A DNA stretch of 64,000 nt from Alistipes ihumii AP11 (GCF_025144665.1 NZ_CP102294.1:434001-498000); one strand, 5' to 3'; counted from the first letter of the stretch, positions 43,017 through 52,551 are shown. Notes: generated from the letters alone by a model not told the origin. Numbers and translations are program-made.

Positions 43017-45887
43017 CTACATCGGAGGACGTCCGCCCGGCGGCGGCCCCGGAGGGCCTCCTCGTCTGTGTCCGCCCGGCAACGAATCGCCGTCGGGTAT
43101 ATTGAATTTCTTTTTGCCGTTACCGGTAAAAACGCGCAAGTTATATACGAAATTCAGGCTCACGTAACGCCCCAGCACATTGGAAGTGACGTTCTCGATA
43201 TAGTTTTCGGTCACGTTCCGGGAAAACCCCTTGTTGCGATCCAGCAAGTCGTAAACCCGGACGCTGACCTCGCCGCGCTGGTTCCGGAACAGCTTCTTGC
43301 CGATCGAAGCGTTGATCAGCAGGAACTCTTCGGTAAACTTATCCGTCACGCCCCGATACTTGGAATAGCTGCCGTCCGCCTGCAACGTGAAGCCGGCCCA
43401 TGCGACCCACTTCACCCGGGCCGTTCCGACGCCGTTGAAATACTCGTTGCTGTTGGCCGAATGCGTAATATTGTAGGAAGCCCGGTACGAAACGGTGAAA
43501 TCGAATTTCTCGCTGATATTGCTGCCCACGACGATTCCGCCGGAATAGGAGGTCGTATTGGTCTTGCTGCGTACCAGATTGGAGATAGTCGGCAGCGAAG
43601 TATATCCCACTCCCAAGTTGAAATTCACATTGCTGGCCAGCCACTTGACAGGAAGTCCGTAATCCACCGCTCCCCGTACGTTCCAATAGCCGTTCAGGTT
43701 GACCGGGCGGGAATACTGAGCTCCCTGATCGAGCACGACCACCGTCTCGCCCGCATCGTTCTTCACCTCATAACCGGGACGGTCGGCCCGCTCGATCGAG
43801 TTGGCAATGTAGTTCGACCGGGCATTCCCCCAGAGCATGGCCACGAAAGTCCGTCCCTTGGTCACGTTCGTATTCGTATAACGCAGGTGCAGCATATGAT
43901 TGTAGACCGGACGAAGCGACGGATTGCCCTGCGATACGAACAGCGGATTCGACACATCGAGCACATCCTGCAACTGACTGACCGACGGATTGCTCGTATA
44001 GCTTCTCAGCATCGTCCGCAGCGAATTGGTCCGTGAAAATTTGTAATCCAACATAGCCATATAGACGAGATTGTCGAACCCCGCCGACATATTCGACCGC
44101 GAAACCGTCGGGAAAACCTGATCTCCGGTCAGCGTAGCATGCTGATAATCGATATTGGTCACGAACATCGCCTTTTCGCTACGGTAGCGGAAACCGGGCC
44201 CGGCCCGGTGGGTCAGATAACCGCTGTTATAGGTATTCGACAGACTGTCCAAAAACAGGTAATCGGGCAATTCGTACGAACGCTTGTCGCGGTCGGAATA
44301 GTTGTACGACAGGCTATAGTTCAGCAACAGCTGAGCGCGGTCGCTCACAGGCTCGGAATAAGACAACCGGCCGCTCAGATTGTATCCGCTCGAATAGTTG
44401 GCGATATATTGGTCGAGTCGGGACGTCGAGTCGGGATCGAAATAGCGCGTCAGCGAATAGCGATCGTTGTCTTGATCGTTTTTCGACAGACCGCCCTGAA
44501 ACGAGGCAACCAGCACACGGCCGGGCCGACCGCCGAAACGGTGCATCCAGATCAGACTGCCCGACAGGTTGTAGCCGGCAGACCGATTGCTGGAAAGGCT
44601 TTTCAGAAAGTTCAGGATCGTCCCTTCGACACCGGCCCCCCCCGCCAGTGTCGCCGACGTATCGCTGCTCGACACGTCGTGGGTCTGGAAGCGAAGCGTC
44701 GGACGGAACATCAGCGTATTGTTCGAGTCGATCTTGTACTCGATGCGCGCGTTGAGCCGATGATTGAAGTTGCGGGTACGGGAAACGCCTATATCGTGAT
44801 ATTGTTGCCCGATGAAATAATCGCGGTCCGTCAGCGCCTCGGTCGTATTGTCCGACGAGTTGAAAAAATAGCTCGCGCTCAGTTTCAGTTTCTCCCGCCA
44901 TTCGTTCGAGTAGTTCACTCCGACCGACCGGACGGTCGATATGCCGCGTTGATTGCCGATCAGGAAATTACCGGCACCCCGTCCGCCGCCTCCGCCGTTC
45001 ATCACGCCGAGCAGGTCGTCGATAGCGAAATTCTGCTGGTTGACGTTATTGACCATCCCGAGAAACGTGAGCCGCCGGGAACCTTTGAAAAGGCTCAGGT
45101 TCAGTCCCACGTTGTACAAGTCGTCGAACCCGTAGCTGGCTGCGAATTTGCCGAACTTGGCCCGGTCGACCCCGTCTCTGGTAACGATATTGATCGCCTT
45201 GTAATCCTCGCCGTCGTCGACGCCGCTGAATTCGGCCTGATCGCTTTTCTTGTCGAACACCTCGATCTTATCGATCACCTCGGCAGGTAGATTCTTGATC
45301 GCGGTAGTAACGTCATCGCCGAAAAATTCCTTGCCGTCGATAAGCACTTTCTTCACCTCTTCACCGTGCGCTTCGACCGTTCCTCCGTCGACCTTGATGC
45401 CCGGCATCTTGGCCAGCAGTTCGTCGGTACTGGCATCCTGCGTCACCTTGTAAGACCCGGCGTTATAGACGACCGTATCGCCCTTCTGGGTCGTGCGCAT
45501 CGCTACCGCCTCCACGACGGTCTCGCCCAACTGCTTCACGTCGGGCTGCATCGCAAGCCGACCGAGCTGCACCTGTTTTTTGTCGATCTTCACCGACGCG
45601 GCATAGGGCTTCATCCCCAGATAGGTCACTTTCAGCAGGTAATCCCCGAAAGCGAGAGCCGGAAGCGAGAATTGTCCCGAAACCGCCGTCGTGGCATACT
45701 TCTTCTGGTCGGGCTTGTCGGCAGGCGCACACTCCACGACAGCCCCGATCACAGGCTCGCCCGTCGACCCGTCGACCAGCTGCCCCGAAACGACGCCCGA
45801 GCCCTTGGACTGAGCGAGCGACGGATAGGGCAGGGCCCACGCCCAAAGCGACACGACACAACATATCAACGATACTCTGAATTTCAT
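43017..45887 (-). CDS. TonB-dependent-receptor-like outer membrane beta-barrel protein
   Basis: A 956-residue outer-membrane protein. A signal peptide (ending in PSLAQ) is followed by a carboxypeptidase-regulatory-like domain (VVSGQLVDGSTGEPVIGAVV, about 33-110), a plug-like region (LLAKMPGIKVDGG, KVLIDGKEFFGDD, LPAEVIDKIEVFDKKSDQ; about 150-240) and a long beta-barrel domain of the Bacteroidetes outer-membrane barrel family. A classical SusC/SusD pair is absent and no SusD gene is adjacent. The C-terminus, after the last strand, is a Gly/Pro/Arg-rich tail (GGHRRGGPPGPPPGGRPPM), unusual for a barrel that normally ends in an aromatic residue. Cargo is unknown. Confidence 0.88.
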   Translation of the reverse strand: MKFRVSLICCVVSLWAWALPYPSLAQSKGSGVVSGQLVDGSTGEPVIGAVVECAPADKPDQKKYATTAVSGQFSLPALAFGDYLLKVTYLGMKPYAASVKIDKKQVQLGRLAMQPDVKQLGETVVEAVAMRTTQKGDTVVYNAGSYKVTQDASTDELLAKMPGIKVDGGTVEAHGEEVKKVLIDGKEFFGDDVTTAIKNLPAEVIDKIEVFDKKSDQAEFSGVDDGEDYKAINIVTRDGVDRAKFGKFAASYGFDDLYNVGLNLSLFKGSRRLTFLGMVNNVNQQNFAIDDLLGVMNGGGGGRGAGNFLIGNQRGISTVRSVGVNYSNEWREKLKLSASYFFNSSDNTTEALTDRDYFIGQQYHDIGVSRTRNFNHRLNARIEYKIDSNNTLMFRPTLRFQTHDVSSSDTSATLAGGAGVEGTILNFLKSLSSNRSAGYNLSGSLIWMHRFGGRPGRVLVASFQGGLSKNDQDNDRYSLTRYFDPDSTSRLDQYIANYSSGYNLSGRLSYSEPVSDRAQLLLNYSLSYNYSDRDKRSYELPDYLFLDSLSNTYNSGYLTHRAGPGFRYRSEKAMFVTNIDYQHATLTGDQVFPTVSRSNMSAGFDNLVYMAMLDYKFSRTNSLRTMLRSYTSNPSVSQLQDVLDVSNPLFVSQGNPSLRPVYNHMLHLRYTNTNVTKGRTFVAMLWGNARSNYIANSIERADRPGYEVKNDAGETVVVLDQGAQYSRPVNLNGYWNVRGAVDYGLPVKWLASNVNFNLGVGYTSLPTISNLVRSKTNTTSYSGGIVVGSNISEKFDFTVSYRASYNITHSANSNEYFNGVGTARVKWVAWAGFTLQADGSYSKYRGVTDKFTEEFLLINASIGKKLFRNQRGEVSVRVYDLLDRNKGFSRNVTENYIENVTSNVLGRYVSLNFVYNLRVFTGNGKKKFNIPDGDSLPGGHRRGGPPGPPPGGRPPM

Positions 45888-46085
45888 AACTTATTTTCCG
45901 TGACAATTTAACCGACTGCAAAGAAAGCCCATTTTCCTTTCCATTCGCCTTTCGCGCCGGTAAAACGGAAAATATAGCGGGTGAACCGCCGCAGGAAGCC
46001 GCTCGGGGAAGGACCGGAGAGCGAAAAACCGGGTCGTCGGCCCAATGAACGGAAAAGACACCGCCTCGGCACCTCCCCTGCATTC

Positions 46086-46520
46086 TCAAGGATAAACGAT
46101 AGGATTACTCTTGCTTCCTATACGTTGCCCGTTTTCATCTACATCTCCGAAAAGATAACGTTTCAGATAATTGCTGTCCCGCTCCAACTCTTCCATAGTA
46201 TACACAGATAAAGTATCCGGATCGAATACGTAAACGGCGAATGAATCTCTCAGAGTACGAGCCATCTGTCGTGCAGCAACTGTATACGACCTCATTTGTC
46301 CGGGTTTCACCAACTGGAAATAGGGATATACCTCCGGCCACCGGGTCGATACATTCAAATATTTTCCCTCCCATTTCAGACTGACACAAAATCGAATATT
46401 TTTGTCTGAATTGTTCTGGAGTTCCCAGAAATACTCTTCACCAGCCCATGGCCTCTCGCAACCAAAAGTACTGACGCCTAAAAAAAGGCATGTTCCCAAT
46501 ACATAACGGATAAATTTCAT
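46086..46520 (-). CDS. Hypothetical lipoprotein in a low-G+C patch
   Basis: A 144-residue exported protein of unknown function, starting at the ATG at 46520. The signal peptide MKFIRYVLGTCLFLGVSTFGC ends in a plausible lipobox (TFGC). The mature part is short and rich in aromatic residues (EEYFWELQNNSDKNIRFCV), with no motif I recognise. Base composition is distinctly A+T-richer than in flanking genes, with codons such as AAA, ATA and AGA, suggesting recent acquisition. It lies between two minus-strand genes with no shared theme. Confidence 0.65.
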   Translation of the reverse strand: MKFIRYVLGTCLFLGVSTFGCERPWAGEEYFWELQNNSDKNIRFCVSLKWEGKYLNVSTRWPEVYPYFQLVKPGQMRSYTVAARQMARTLRDSFAVYVFDPDTLSVYTMEELERDSNYLKRYLFGDVDENGQRIGSKSNPIVYP

Positions 46521-46598
46521 AAACGACACAAAATAAATCAGACCAATAAATTATCGAAGCGCATATTCTCCGGACTTCCGCAGACGTCCCAACCCGAA

Positions 46599-47348
46599 CT
46601 ATACCCCTTCCAAGAACCAACGCTTGAACTCGGGCACGCGCGCCTTGCTGATCACGATCCGCTCGGGAGTCTTGACGCACAGATTCAACGTCAGGCGGCT
46701 GCCGAACCAGACCGACAGATCGGCGATCGCCCGGCGCGATACGATGAACTGCCGGTTGGCACGGTAGAAATCGGCCGCAGGAAGCTGTCCCATCAGCGTA
46801 TCCAAAGACCTGTCCACCGGCAGCGTTCTTCCGTCGAGGGTCGCTACCGAAACCCGCTCGTCCGAAGTATGGAAATAGGCGATCTCTTCGGGCGTCAGCG
46901 GCACCAGCTTGTCGCGGAACGGGATCAAAAAACCGCGCGAACGCGAAGTCACGAAGCGGTTCGTCTGCTCGACATACTCGGCCACCTGCGGCGCCGACAG
47001 TCTGCGAAGCTTGTCGAACGCCCGGCGAAGCTCCTCTTTCTTGATCGGTTTGAGAATGTAGTCGATGCTGTTGACCTTGAAAGCATCGAGCGCATAACGG
47101 TCGTACGCGGTCGTGAAAACGATCGGGCATTCGATGTCTATCTGCTCGAAAATCTTGAAAGCCTGTCCGTCCGCCAGATGAATATCCATAAAAATCAGAT
47201 CGGGCAGGGGATTGTCCTTTACCCAGCGGACCGTTTCGACGACCGTCTCGATCACGGCCTCGATACGGATCGAAGGATCGATCTGGAGCAGCAGGGCTTT
47301 CAGGTTGGTGGCAGCCGCCGTCTCGTCTTCGACAATCAGGACATTCAT
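46599..47348 (-). CDS. LytTR family response regulator
   Basis: A 249-residue DNA-binding regulator. The receiver domain (1-120) has the acidic pocket VEDE, the phosphoacceptor D55 in LIFMDIHL, T in VFTTAYD and K in ILKPIKK. The LytTR domain (about 145-249) shows FLIPFRDKLVPLTPEEIAYFH and the DNA-contact region FYRANRQFIVSRRAI. It is the likely partner of the LytS-type kinase at 49709-50743, but a secreted-protein gene lies between them in the same operon, starting 20 bases upstream. Confidence 0.93.
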   Translation of the reverse strand: MNVLIVEDETAAATNLKALLLQIDPSIRIEAVIETVVETVRWVKDNPLPDLIFMDIHLADGQAFKIFEQIDIECPIVFTTAYDRYALDAFKVNSIDYILKPIKKEELRRAFDKLRRLSAPQVAEYVEQTNRFVTSRSRGFLIPFRDKLVPLTPEEIAYFHTSDERVSVATLDGRTLPVDRSLDTLMGQLPAADFYRANRQFIVSRRAIADLSVWFGSRLTLNLCVKTPERIVISKARVPEFKRWFLEGV

Positions 47349-47368
47349 GCTTTCTCGGTATTAAGTGT

Positions 47369-49693
47369 TTAATGGGAAAGATTTCGCCGTTGCTCCTCGA
47401 TTCCGTCGAGCACGAAACGGACATTGATCTGTTTCTCGAGCAGATCCTGCGGAACATAGAAATAGTGATTCGACGACTCGTATCCGATAACCGGATCGGC
47501 CTTCACCAACGGCAGCAACTCTCGGGCATGAGCGGCCTCCGACTCGGCGGCCCGACGCATACGCTCCAAGCAGAGGAGCTTTTCGTCCCGATCGGACGAT
47601 GCGAGAAAACGGTCTCGTTCCATCGTGAAACGAGCCTGAGCAGCCGAGGAGGCACAGTGAATACGGACCGCTTCGGCACGCCCCAGCTCACGTTTCAGGG
47701 CGAGTCGCTTTTTCCCCGACGCGAGCGCAACGGCCGAACGCAGCGCCTCGCATCCGCATGCGAATCCTTCGGCCACTTTTTCCATCTGCCTGACAAACGT
47801 CTCGGCAGGATACACCGAGCGCCAATCGTCCAGCGCATCGTAGGGAATTCCCACCATGCTGGCCCGATAACCCGTCGGCTCGAGATAGAGCGGATTGGCC
47901 GGTCCCATATGCTGGGGGCCGCTGTAAAGCGTCAGACCGTGATAAGGGAACTGTTCGAACGCATCCGAGAAAGCTTTCCACGCCCTTCTCACTTCGGGTG
48001 CGGCCCGCTTCCCGTAATACTTTTCGGCCAATTGCCTCAAGGCTGCCTCGCTGTCGCCGTCCCCGTGCGACTGAAACAGTTCCAGATTGGCAGACGGATA
48101 GCCGCCCAGACTCCAACTGAGCATCACGCCGTCCGTCGAAGCGGCGGCCAGATTGCCGGCATGACGGGCCACCAAATCCAGCACGGGCAGAGCTGGAACC
48201 ACGGCCATTTCCCACGAAGCATTGACTTGGACCTTGGCGACCGTCTTCAATCCGGCCTCTTTCGCATAGCGCCAATGGGCCATTGCCCTCGGCCCCGGCC
48301 CGACAGCCGACAGCGAATACTCGCCCACGGCCGAGGCGACTCCGCCACGCTCGATCGGCAACGCCCACTCGCTGACCGACATCAGCCAGCACGATTTCGG
48401 AAGGCGGCGGATGATCTCGCGAGCCTGCGAGTCGTCCCATCCCCAATCCCAAACCAGCACCCGCGCTTCCGGATTGCCGGCGAGAACCCCCTCGGAAATC
48501 GCCGTATTGACTTCGGCGATCAGCTCGGCATAGGAACGCCCCGCACAGCGACTGCATCCCGCACGGTTTCCGTGCGAAACGCAGTTGGTCAGATTTTCGG
48601 AAGCCGTGATCGAAAAAACGCCCGCAAGTCCGGGGACCTGCCGGAACACGCTCTCCAACGAACGGCTCAGCCAGCTTCTGACCTCCGGCAACGACGTGCA
48701 TAAAGTCCTCAGATCGCCTTCGGCCGTGCCGGAAAGAGATCTTCGCCGGGCATCGGCCTCGAAAAACGAACCGGGCATCGCACGAGGCTCGTTCACATAC
48801 AAATATACTCCTATGCCGTATCTGGCAGCCCGCTCGACGAGCCGGCGCAACCCCTCGATGCGCCGCGAGGCATCGTCGGCCCCCGGAAAAATACCGTCAG
48901 GCTCCACCAGCGTCCGCAGCACCGAATGAATCCATATGCCGTTGATCCCTTTTTCCGACAAACGCTGCAAAAGCCCCTCCGGATAGGACGACAGATCGGG
49001 ATCGGTCAGCGGATCGCCGTATGCGGCAAAATAGGAAAAGATCAGACGCAGGTCGAACCGCTCCTCCGGACTTTCCGTCTCCGTCCGTCCGGCCCGCTTC
49101 ACGGGCCGGGGCCGCCGGAACTCCTCGATGAACGAGAAACGCGGTTCTTCCCGGGCAAAAGCTTCTCGGCCGAACGTCCCCAAAAGCGAATCGATGCGGG
49201 CCGCTCCTCGCATCGCCCGCTCGTCAGGAGCCCGATAACGCAACGGCTCGCAAGCGGGCTTGACATTGCCCAGCTTGACAAACAGAAAGTCGTCCTCGAT
49301 CAGCCGCCATGCCAATTCCTCGCGCGTCAGTCCCAGCAGGGTAAGCAACTGATCGTACGGCAACAGATGCCAGTTCCTGCGCAGCACGGTGATATAGCCC
49401 CTCGCATCGCTCCAGTACGGTTCGATTCCGCGCTGCGGACGCAGTCCCATCGAAGCGGCCAGCCTGTTCACGTTCTCCTCGCTCGTTGCAAGCACCTCGG
49501 CCAAACGTGCAGCCGGAACCAACGTCCAGTTCCGCCAGACAAAAGCATGCTGCCGATCCGGGAAATAGGGATACTCGACGGCAGGAAGCGTTCCTCCCTC
49601 TCCAGGCAAAGAAAAGGACTCGGATGCCGCTCCGGCGCACGGACAGGACAAAAGAAAACCGCACAACAGGAAAGTCAATCGTTTTATCGACAT
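47369..49693 (-). CDS. Secreted TIM-barrel glycoside-hydrolase-like protein between kinase and regulator genes
   Basis: A 774-residue exported protein. The start is the ATG at 49693 (MSIKRLTFLLCGFLLSC...), with a signal peptide that may end in a lipobox (LLSC). Residues about 40-190 hold two related WRNW/LRRNWH-type repeats. A barrel domain from about 215 (LRLIFSYFAAYGDPL, GINGIWIHSVLRTL, GIGVYLYVNEPRAM, GVFSITASENLTNC, VLVWDWGWDDS) looks like a (beta/alpha)8 glycoside hydrolase, with a CSRC motif like those in GH20/DUF4838-type proteins. The C-terminal part is helical. I cannot assign a family. Position in a two-component operon suggests that it generates or binds the signal, or is the system's main product. 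Confidence 0.72.
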   Translation of the reverse strand: MSIKRLTFLLCGFLLSCPCAGAASESFSLPGEGGTLPAVEYPYFPDRQHAFVWRNWTLVPAARLAEVLATSEENVNRLAASMGLRPQRGIEPYWSDARGYITVLRRNWHLLPYDQLLTLLGLTREELAWRLIEDDFLFVKLGNVKPACEPLRYRAPDERAMRGAARIDSLLGTFGREAFAREEPRFSFIEEFRRPRPVKRAGRTETESPEERFDLRLIFSYFAAYGDPLTDPDLSSYPEGLLQRLSEKGINGIWIHSVLRTLVEPDGIFPGADDASRRIEGLRRLVERAARYGIGVYLYVNEPRAMPGSFFEADARRRSLSGTAEGDLRTLCTSLPEVRSWLSRSLESVFRQVPGLAGVFSITASENLTNCVSHGNRAGCSRCAGRSYAELIAEVNTAISEGVLAGNPEARVLVWDWGWDDSQAREIIRRLPKSCWLMSVSEWALPIERGGVASAVGEYSLSAVGPGPRAMAHWRYAKEAGLKTVAKVQVNASWEMAVVPALPVLDLVARHAGNLAAASTDGVMLSWSLGGYPSANLELFQSHGDGDSEAALRQLAEKYYGKRAAPEVRRAWKAFSDAFEQFPYHGLTLYSGPQHMGPANPLYLEPTGYRASMVGIPYDALDDWRSVYPAETFVRQMEKVAEGFACGCEALRSAVALASGKKRLALKRELGRAEAVRIHCASSAAQARFTMERDRFLASSDRDEKLLCLERMRRAAESEAAHARELLPLVKADPVIGYESSNHYFYVPQDLLEKQINVRFVLDGIEEQRRNLSH

Positions 49694-49708
49694 ATCGTTC
49701 AATATCGT

Positions 49709-50743
49709 TTAAGGTTTCACCAATGGAAGCTCTACCCGAAACAGCTCATTCTCCCTGACGACCCGTATATCGCGGGAAATCAGCAGCCGGTAGCGCGAGG
49801 AGAGGTTCTTCAACCCGATTCCGGTCCCCGGAGGCGTATCGATTTTCGGAATAACGGGATTGGAAACCGTGAGCATACCGCCTTCGGTACGGATTGCGAT
49901 GCGCAACGGCCGGGCAAGCGTAATACTGTTATGCTTGACGGCGTTCTCCACAAGCGGCTGCAACGACAACACGGGCAGGCGCCAGTTGCGGTACCGCTCG
50001 TCTATACTCATATCGCAGAACAGCTTGTTCTGGTAACGGATCGTCAGCAGATAAAGGTAGGCCTCGATAAAGTCGAGCTCCTCCGAAAGGGTGGCCAGCT
50101 CGCTGCGACCCGAACGCAGCATGTAGCGGAACGTGTCGGCCAGCCGGTCGATATAGAGCTGGGCATTCTCGTTCTGCCCCTCGCGCACGAGCATCGACAG
50201 CGAATTGAGCGAATTGAACAGGAAGTGCGGACTGATCTGATTGGCCAGCATATTGTACTGCGTCTGCAGATTCTCGTTTTTGAGGCGTTCGTTCTCGATC
50301 GTAATATGCTGTTTCTGGTAGAGCAACTCGAATATCTTTCCGTACAGGACCGATACGACCAGCATGAACGAGGCTTTCATGACCAGAAACGGATTGTAAA
50401 GACGCCCTGCGGAAAGCTGAACATACCATTCGCCGGACCGGTTCAGACCCGGAACGAGCAGATAAAAAATGACGGTCGCCGCCACGCTCAGCAAAATCTT
50501 GCGCACCAGAGAAAAACGACGGACCGTATTGAGCGACACGACGGCCCACGACGCGACGAAAAAATAGACGACCTGCACGACGACGTAGTCGGTCCGGATC
50601 GGCGGGCGGCGCCCCCGGGGATCCGCTCCGATCAGAAAGAACGAAAAATTCACGAGCAGCGTCAGCGCGAGCGCGAGCAGCACGTTGATAACCACAATTC
50701 TGTAGCGGACCGGCTTCATGCCGTAACGGATCATGCGTTTCAT
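49709..50743 (-). CDS. LytS/YehU-type sensor histidine kinase
   Basis: A 344-residue membrane kinase with four N-terminal transmembrane helices (about 15-135) and no large sensor domain. The His_kinase domain has the phosphoacceptor H173 in QISPHFLFNSLNSLSML, the N-box LQPLVENAVKHN (261-272) and the G-box PGTGIGLKNLSSRYRLL. Such kinases pair with LytTR regulators; the likely partner is encoded at 46599-47348 in the same operon. The TIM-barrel gene begins 15 bases downstream. Confidence 0.93.
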   Translation of the reverse strand: MKRMIRYGMKPVRYRIVVINVLLALALTLLVNFSFFLIGADPRGRRPPIRTDYVVVQVVYFFVASWAVVSLNTVRRFSLVRKILLSVAATVIFYLLVPGLNRSGEWYVQLSAGRLYNPFLVMKASFMLVVSVLYGKIFELLYQKQHITIENERLKNENLQTQYNMLANQISPHFLFNSLNSLSMLVREGQNENAQLYIDRLADTFRYMLRSGRSELATLSEELDFIEAYLYLLTIRYQNKLFCDMSIDERYRNWRLPVLSLQPLVENAVKHNSITLARPLRIAIRTEGGMLTVSNPVIPKIDTPPGTGIGLKNLSSRYRLLISRDIRVVRENELFRVELPLVKP

Positions 50744-50890
50744 ATCGGACTTTTCTGCTTACGGCCGACGTTTCGTCTTTACGGTTCCGGAAAACGTAGA
50801 TGCCGCCCGGGCCGACCCGCCCTCCCGCCTCGCATATGCGCTCCGAAGGCGAGCAGGCATCTTCTGCCACCGTTCAGACACCCGGGGCTT

Positions 50891-51406
50891 TTACTCCTTG
50901 TACCACGAAGCGTACATCATATAGTCGCGCGCGGTCCGTTCGATGATGTCCCGAACCTGTTCCGGCGTCACGTCCTTCACCCGTTTGGCAGGCACGCCGG
51001 CATAGACGCTGCCCGGCTCGATCACCGTGCGCGACAGCACGAGCGAGTTGGCCGCCACGATCGATCCGGTTCCCACTACCGCATGGTCCAGCACGGTCGC
51101 CCCCATGCCGATCAGGCAGCGGCTCTCGATGCGGGCTCCGTGAATATTGGCATTGTGCCCGATCGAAACGTCGTCGCCGATCTCGGTGACAGAGCGCTGA
51201 TAAAGCGTATGGACGACCACGCCGTCCTGAATATTGACCCGGTCGCCGACCGTGATCTTGTTCACGTCGCCGCGCAGCACGGCGCCGAACCAGATACTGC
51301 AGTCCCGGCCGACGGTCACGTCGCCGATAATCGCGGCCGTATCGGCCAGAAAGGTATTTTCTCCGATAACGGGAACGAATCCCCGGAGCGGTCTGACAAG
51401 TGCCAT
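50891..51406 (-). CDS. Gamma carbonic anhydrase family protein (hexapeptide-repeat)
   Basis: A 171-residue left-handed beta-helix protein, trimeric in its family. Hexapeptide turns run from IGENTFLADTAAIIGDVTVG to GSIVAANSLVLSRTVI, with a C-terminal helix (VTPEQVRDIIERTARDY). The zinc histidines fit VVVHTLY and GHNANIHGA. Carbonic anhydrase activity is not assured in this broad family, which also includes acyltransferase-like members. The start MALVRPLRGF at 51406 is chosen; the in-frame upstream extension is not family-like. Confidence 0.9.
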   Translation of the reverse strand: MALVRPLRGFVPVIGENTFLADTAAIIGDVTVGRDCSIWFGAVLRGDVNKITVGDRVNIQDGVVVHTLYQRSVTEIGDDVSIGHNANIHGARIESRCLIGMGATVLDHAVVGTGSIVAANSLVLSRTVIEPGSVYAGVPAKRVKDVTPEQVRDIIERTARDYMMYASWYKE

Positions 51407-51716
51407 ATATATCCCTATTTCGTTTATGTATCCAAAACCGTCCGATGACAGCCCGACCGATTTCGCTCGACGGCCATCCTCCCGACTTCCCGAGAGCCGC
51501 AAAAGCCCACCTCCCGCTCACTCGGCCGCACATAAGAACCGTTTCGCGCGCAAACGCTGTTTCCCGTCCGATCCGCAGCCCGGCATTATGCCAAGAATTC
51601 CTACAAATCGCCCGCCTATCGCAATCCGGACGTCTACGCCGATACGCAAGGGTAGCGGCTCTGAAAAGCCCGGCAACGGCTATCGGACGCTGTCCGAAGA
51701 AATTTCGGCGCGATGG
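51407..51716. other. Intergenic region between mazG and the carbonic anhydrase gene, 310 bp
   Basis: No gene or strong hairpin is seen. The frames that cross this stretch on either strand lack family features. It should hold the mazG transcript end and the carbonic anhydrase promoter, but no TAnnTTTG box is convincing. Confidence 0.45.
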
Positions 51717-52520
51717 CTACCGCTCGTTCTCGCCGCTCTTTTCCATCTCCTTGGCCTCGTTCCACAGCGCATCCATCTGCCCGAGCGTCATGTCGCGGAG
51801 CGAACGGCCCTGCTGCTCGGCCCGGTCTTCGATATGCGTGAAGCGGCGGATGAACTTGCGGTTGCTTTTCTCGAGCGCCGCCTCGGGATCGACTCCGTAC
51901 AAACGCGCCGCATTGACCAGCGCGAAAAACAGATCGCCGAACTCCTCCTCCGCGCGCGAAGAGTCGCTCCGGTCGATCTCGCGCTGTACCTCGGCCGTCT
52001 CCTCCTTGACCTTTTCCCATACGTCCTCCCGCTTCTCCCAGTCGAATCCGGCCGCTGCGGCCTTCTCGCCAATCCGGTAAGCCTTGACCAAAGCCGGCAG
52101 GCTGCGCGGCACGCCGGCAAGCACCCGTTTTTTCCGATGCTCCAGCGCCTTTTCCTTCAGCTTCAGGTCTTCCCAGTTCTGCTTCACCTGTTCCGCATCC
52201 TCGGCCCGCGTCTCGCCGAACACGTGCGGATGGCGGAAAATCAGCTTGTCGCAGATCGCATCGGCCACGTCGCCTATGTCGAAAGCCTGCTGCTCGGAGC
52301 CCATTTTGGAATAGAAGACGACATGCAGCAACAGGTCGCCCAGCTCCTTTTTCACATTATCCAAATCATGGTCCAGAATCGCGTCGGCCAGTTCGTAGGT
52401 TTCCTCTATCGTATTCATTCTAAGCGACTCGAACGTCTGCTTGCGGTCCCACGGGCACTTGACCCGCAACTCGTCCATCACGTCGAGCAGTCGCTTCAGG
52501 GCAACTAATCTTCGGTCCAT
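51717..52520 (-). CDS. mazG: Nucleoside triphosphate pyrophosphohydrolase MazG
   Basis: A 267-residue cytoplasmic all-alpha NTP pyrophosphatase that converts NTPs to NMPs and clears abnormal nucleotides. Two MazG repeats are visible: the first with CPWDRKQTFESL, EETYELADAI and KELGDLLLHVVFYSKM, the second with VKEETAEV and EEEFGDLFFALVNAARL, each with the E-x-x-E...E-x-x-D metal motif. The start MDRRLVALK at 52520 lies 24 bases after its -7 box at 52544-52551. Confidence 0.95.
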   Translation of the reverse strand: MDRRLVALKRLLDVMDELRVKCPWDRKQTFESLRMNTIEETYELADAILDHDLDNVKKELGDLLLHVVFYSKMGSEQQAFDIGDVADAICDKLIFRHPHVFGETRAEDAEQVKQNWEDLKLKEKALEHRKKRVLAGVPRSLPALVKAYRIGEKAAAAGFDWEKREDVWEKVKEETAEVQREIDRSDSSRAEEEFGDLFFALVNAARLYGVDPEAALEKSNRKFIRRFTHIEDRAEQQGRSLRDMTLGQMDALWNEAKEMEKSGENER

Positions 52521-52543
52521 AGCATTTCTTGCATTACTACGTA

Positions 52544-52551
52544 CAAAGATA
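52544..52551 (-). promoter_or_regulatory. -7 promoter element (TATCTTTG) for mazG
   Basis: An exact TAnnTTTG on the minus strand, 24 bases before the mazG start. It lies close to a divergent plus-strand box at 52573-52580. Confidence 0.6.
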
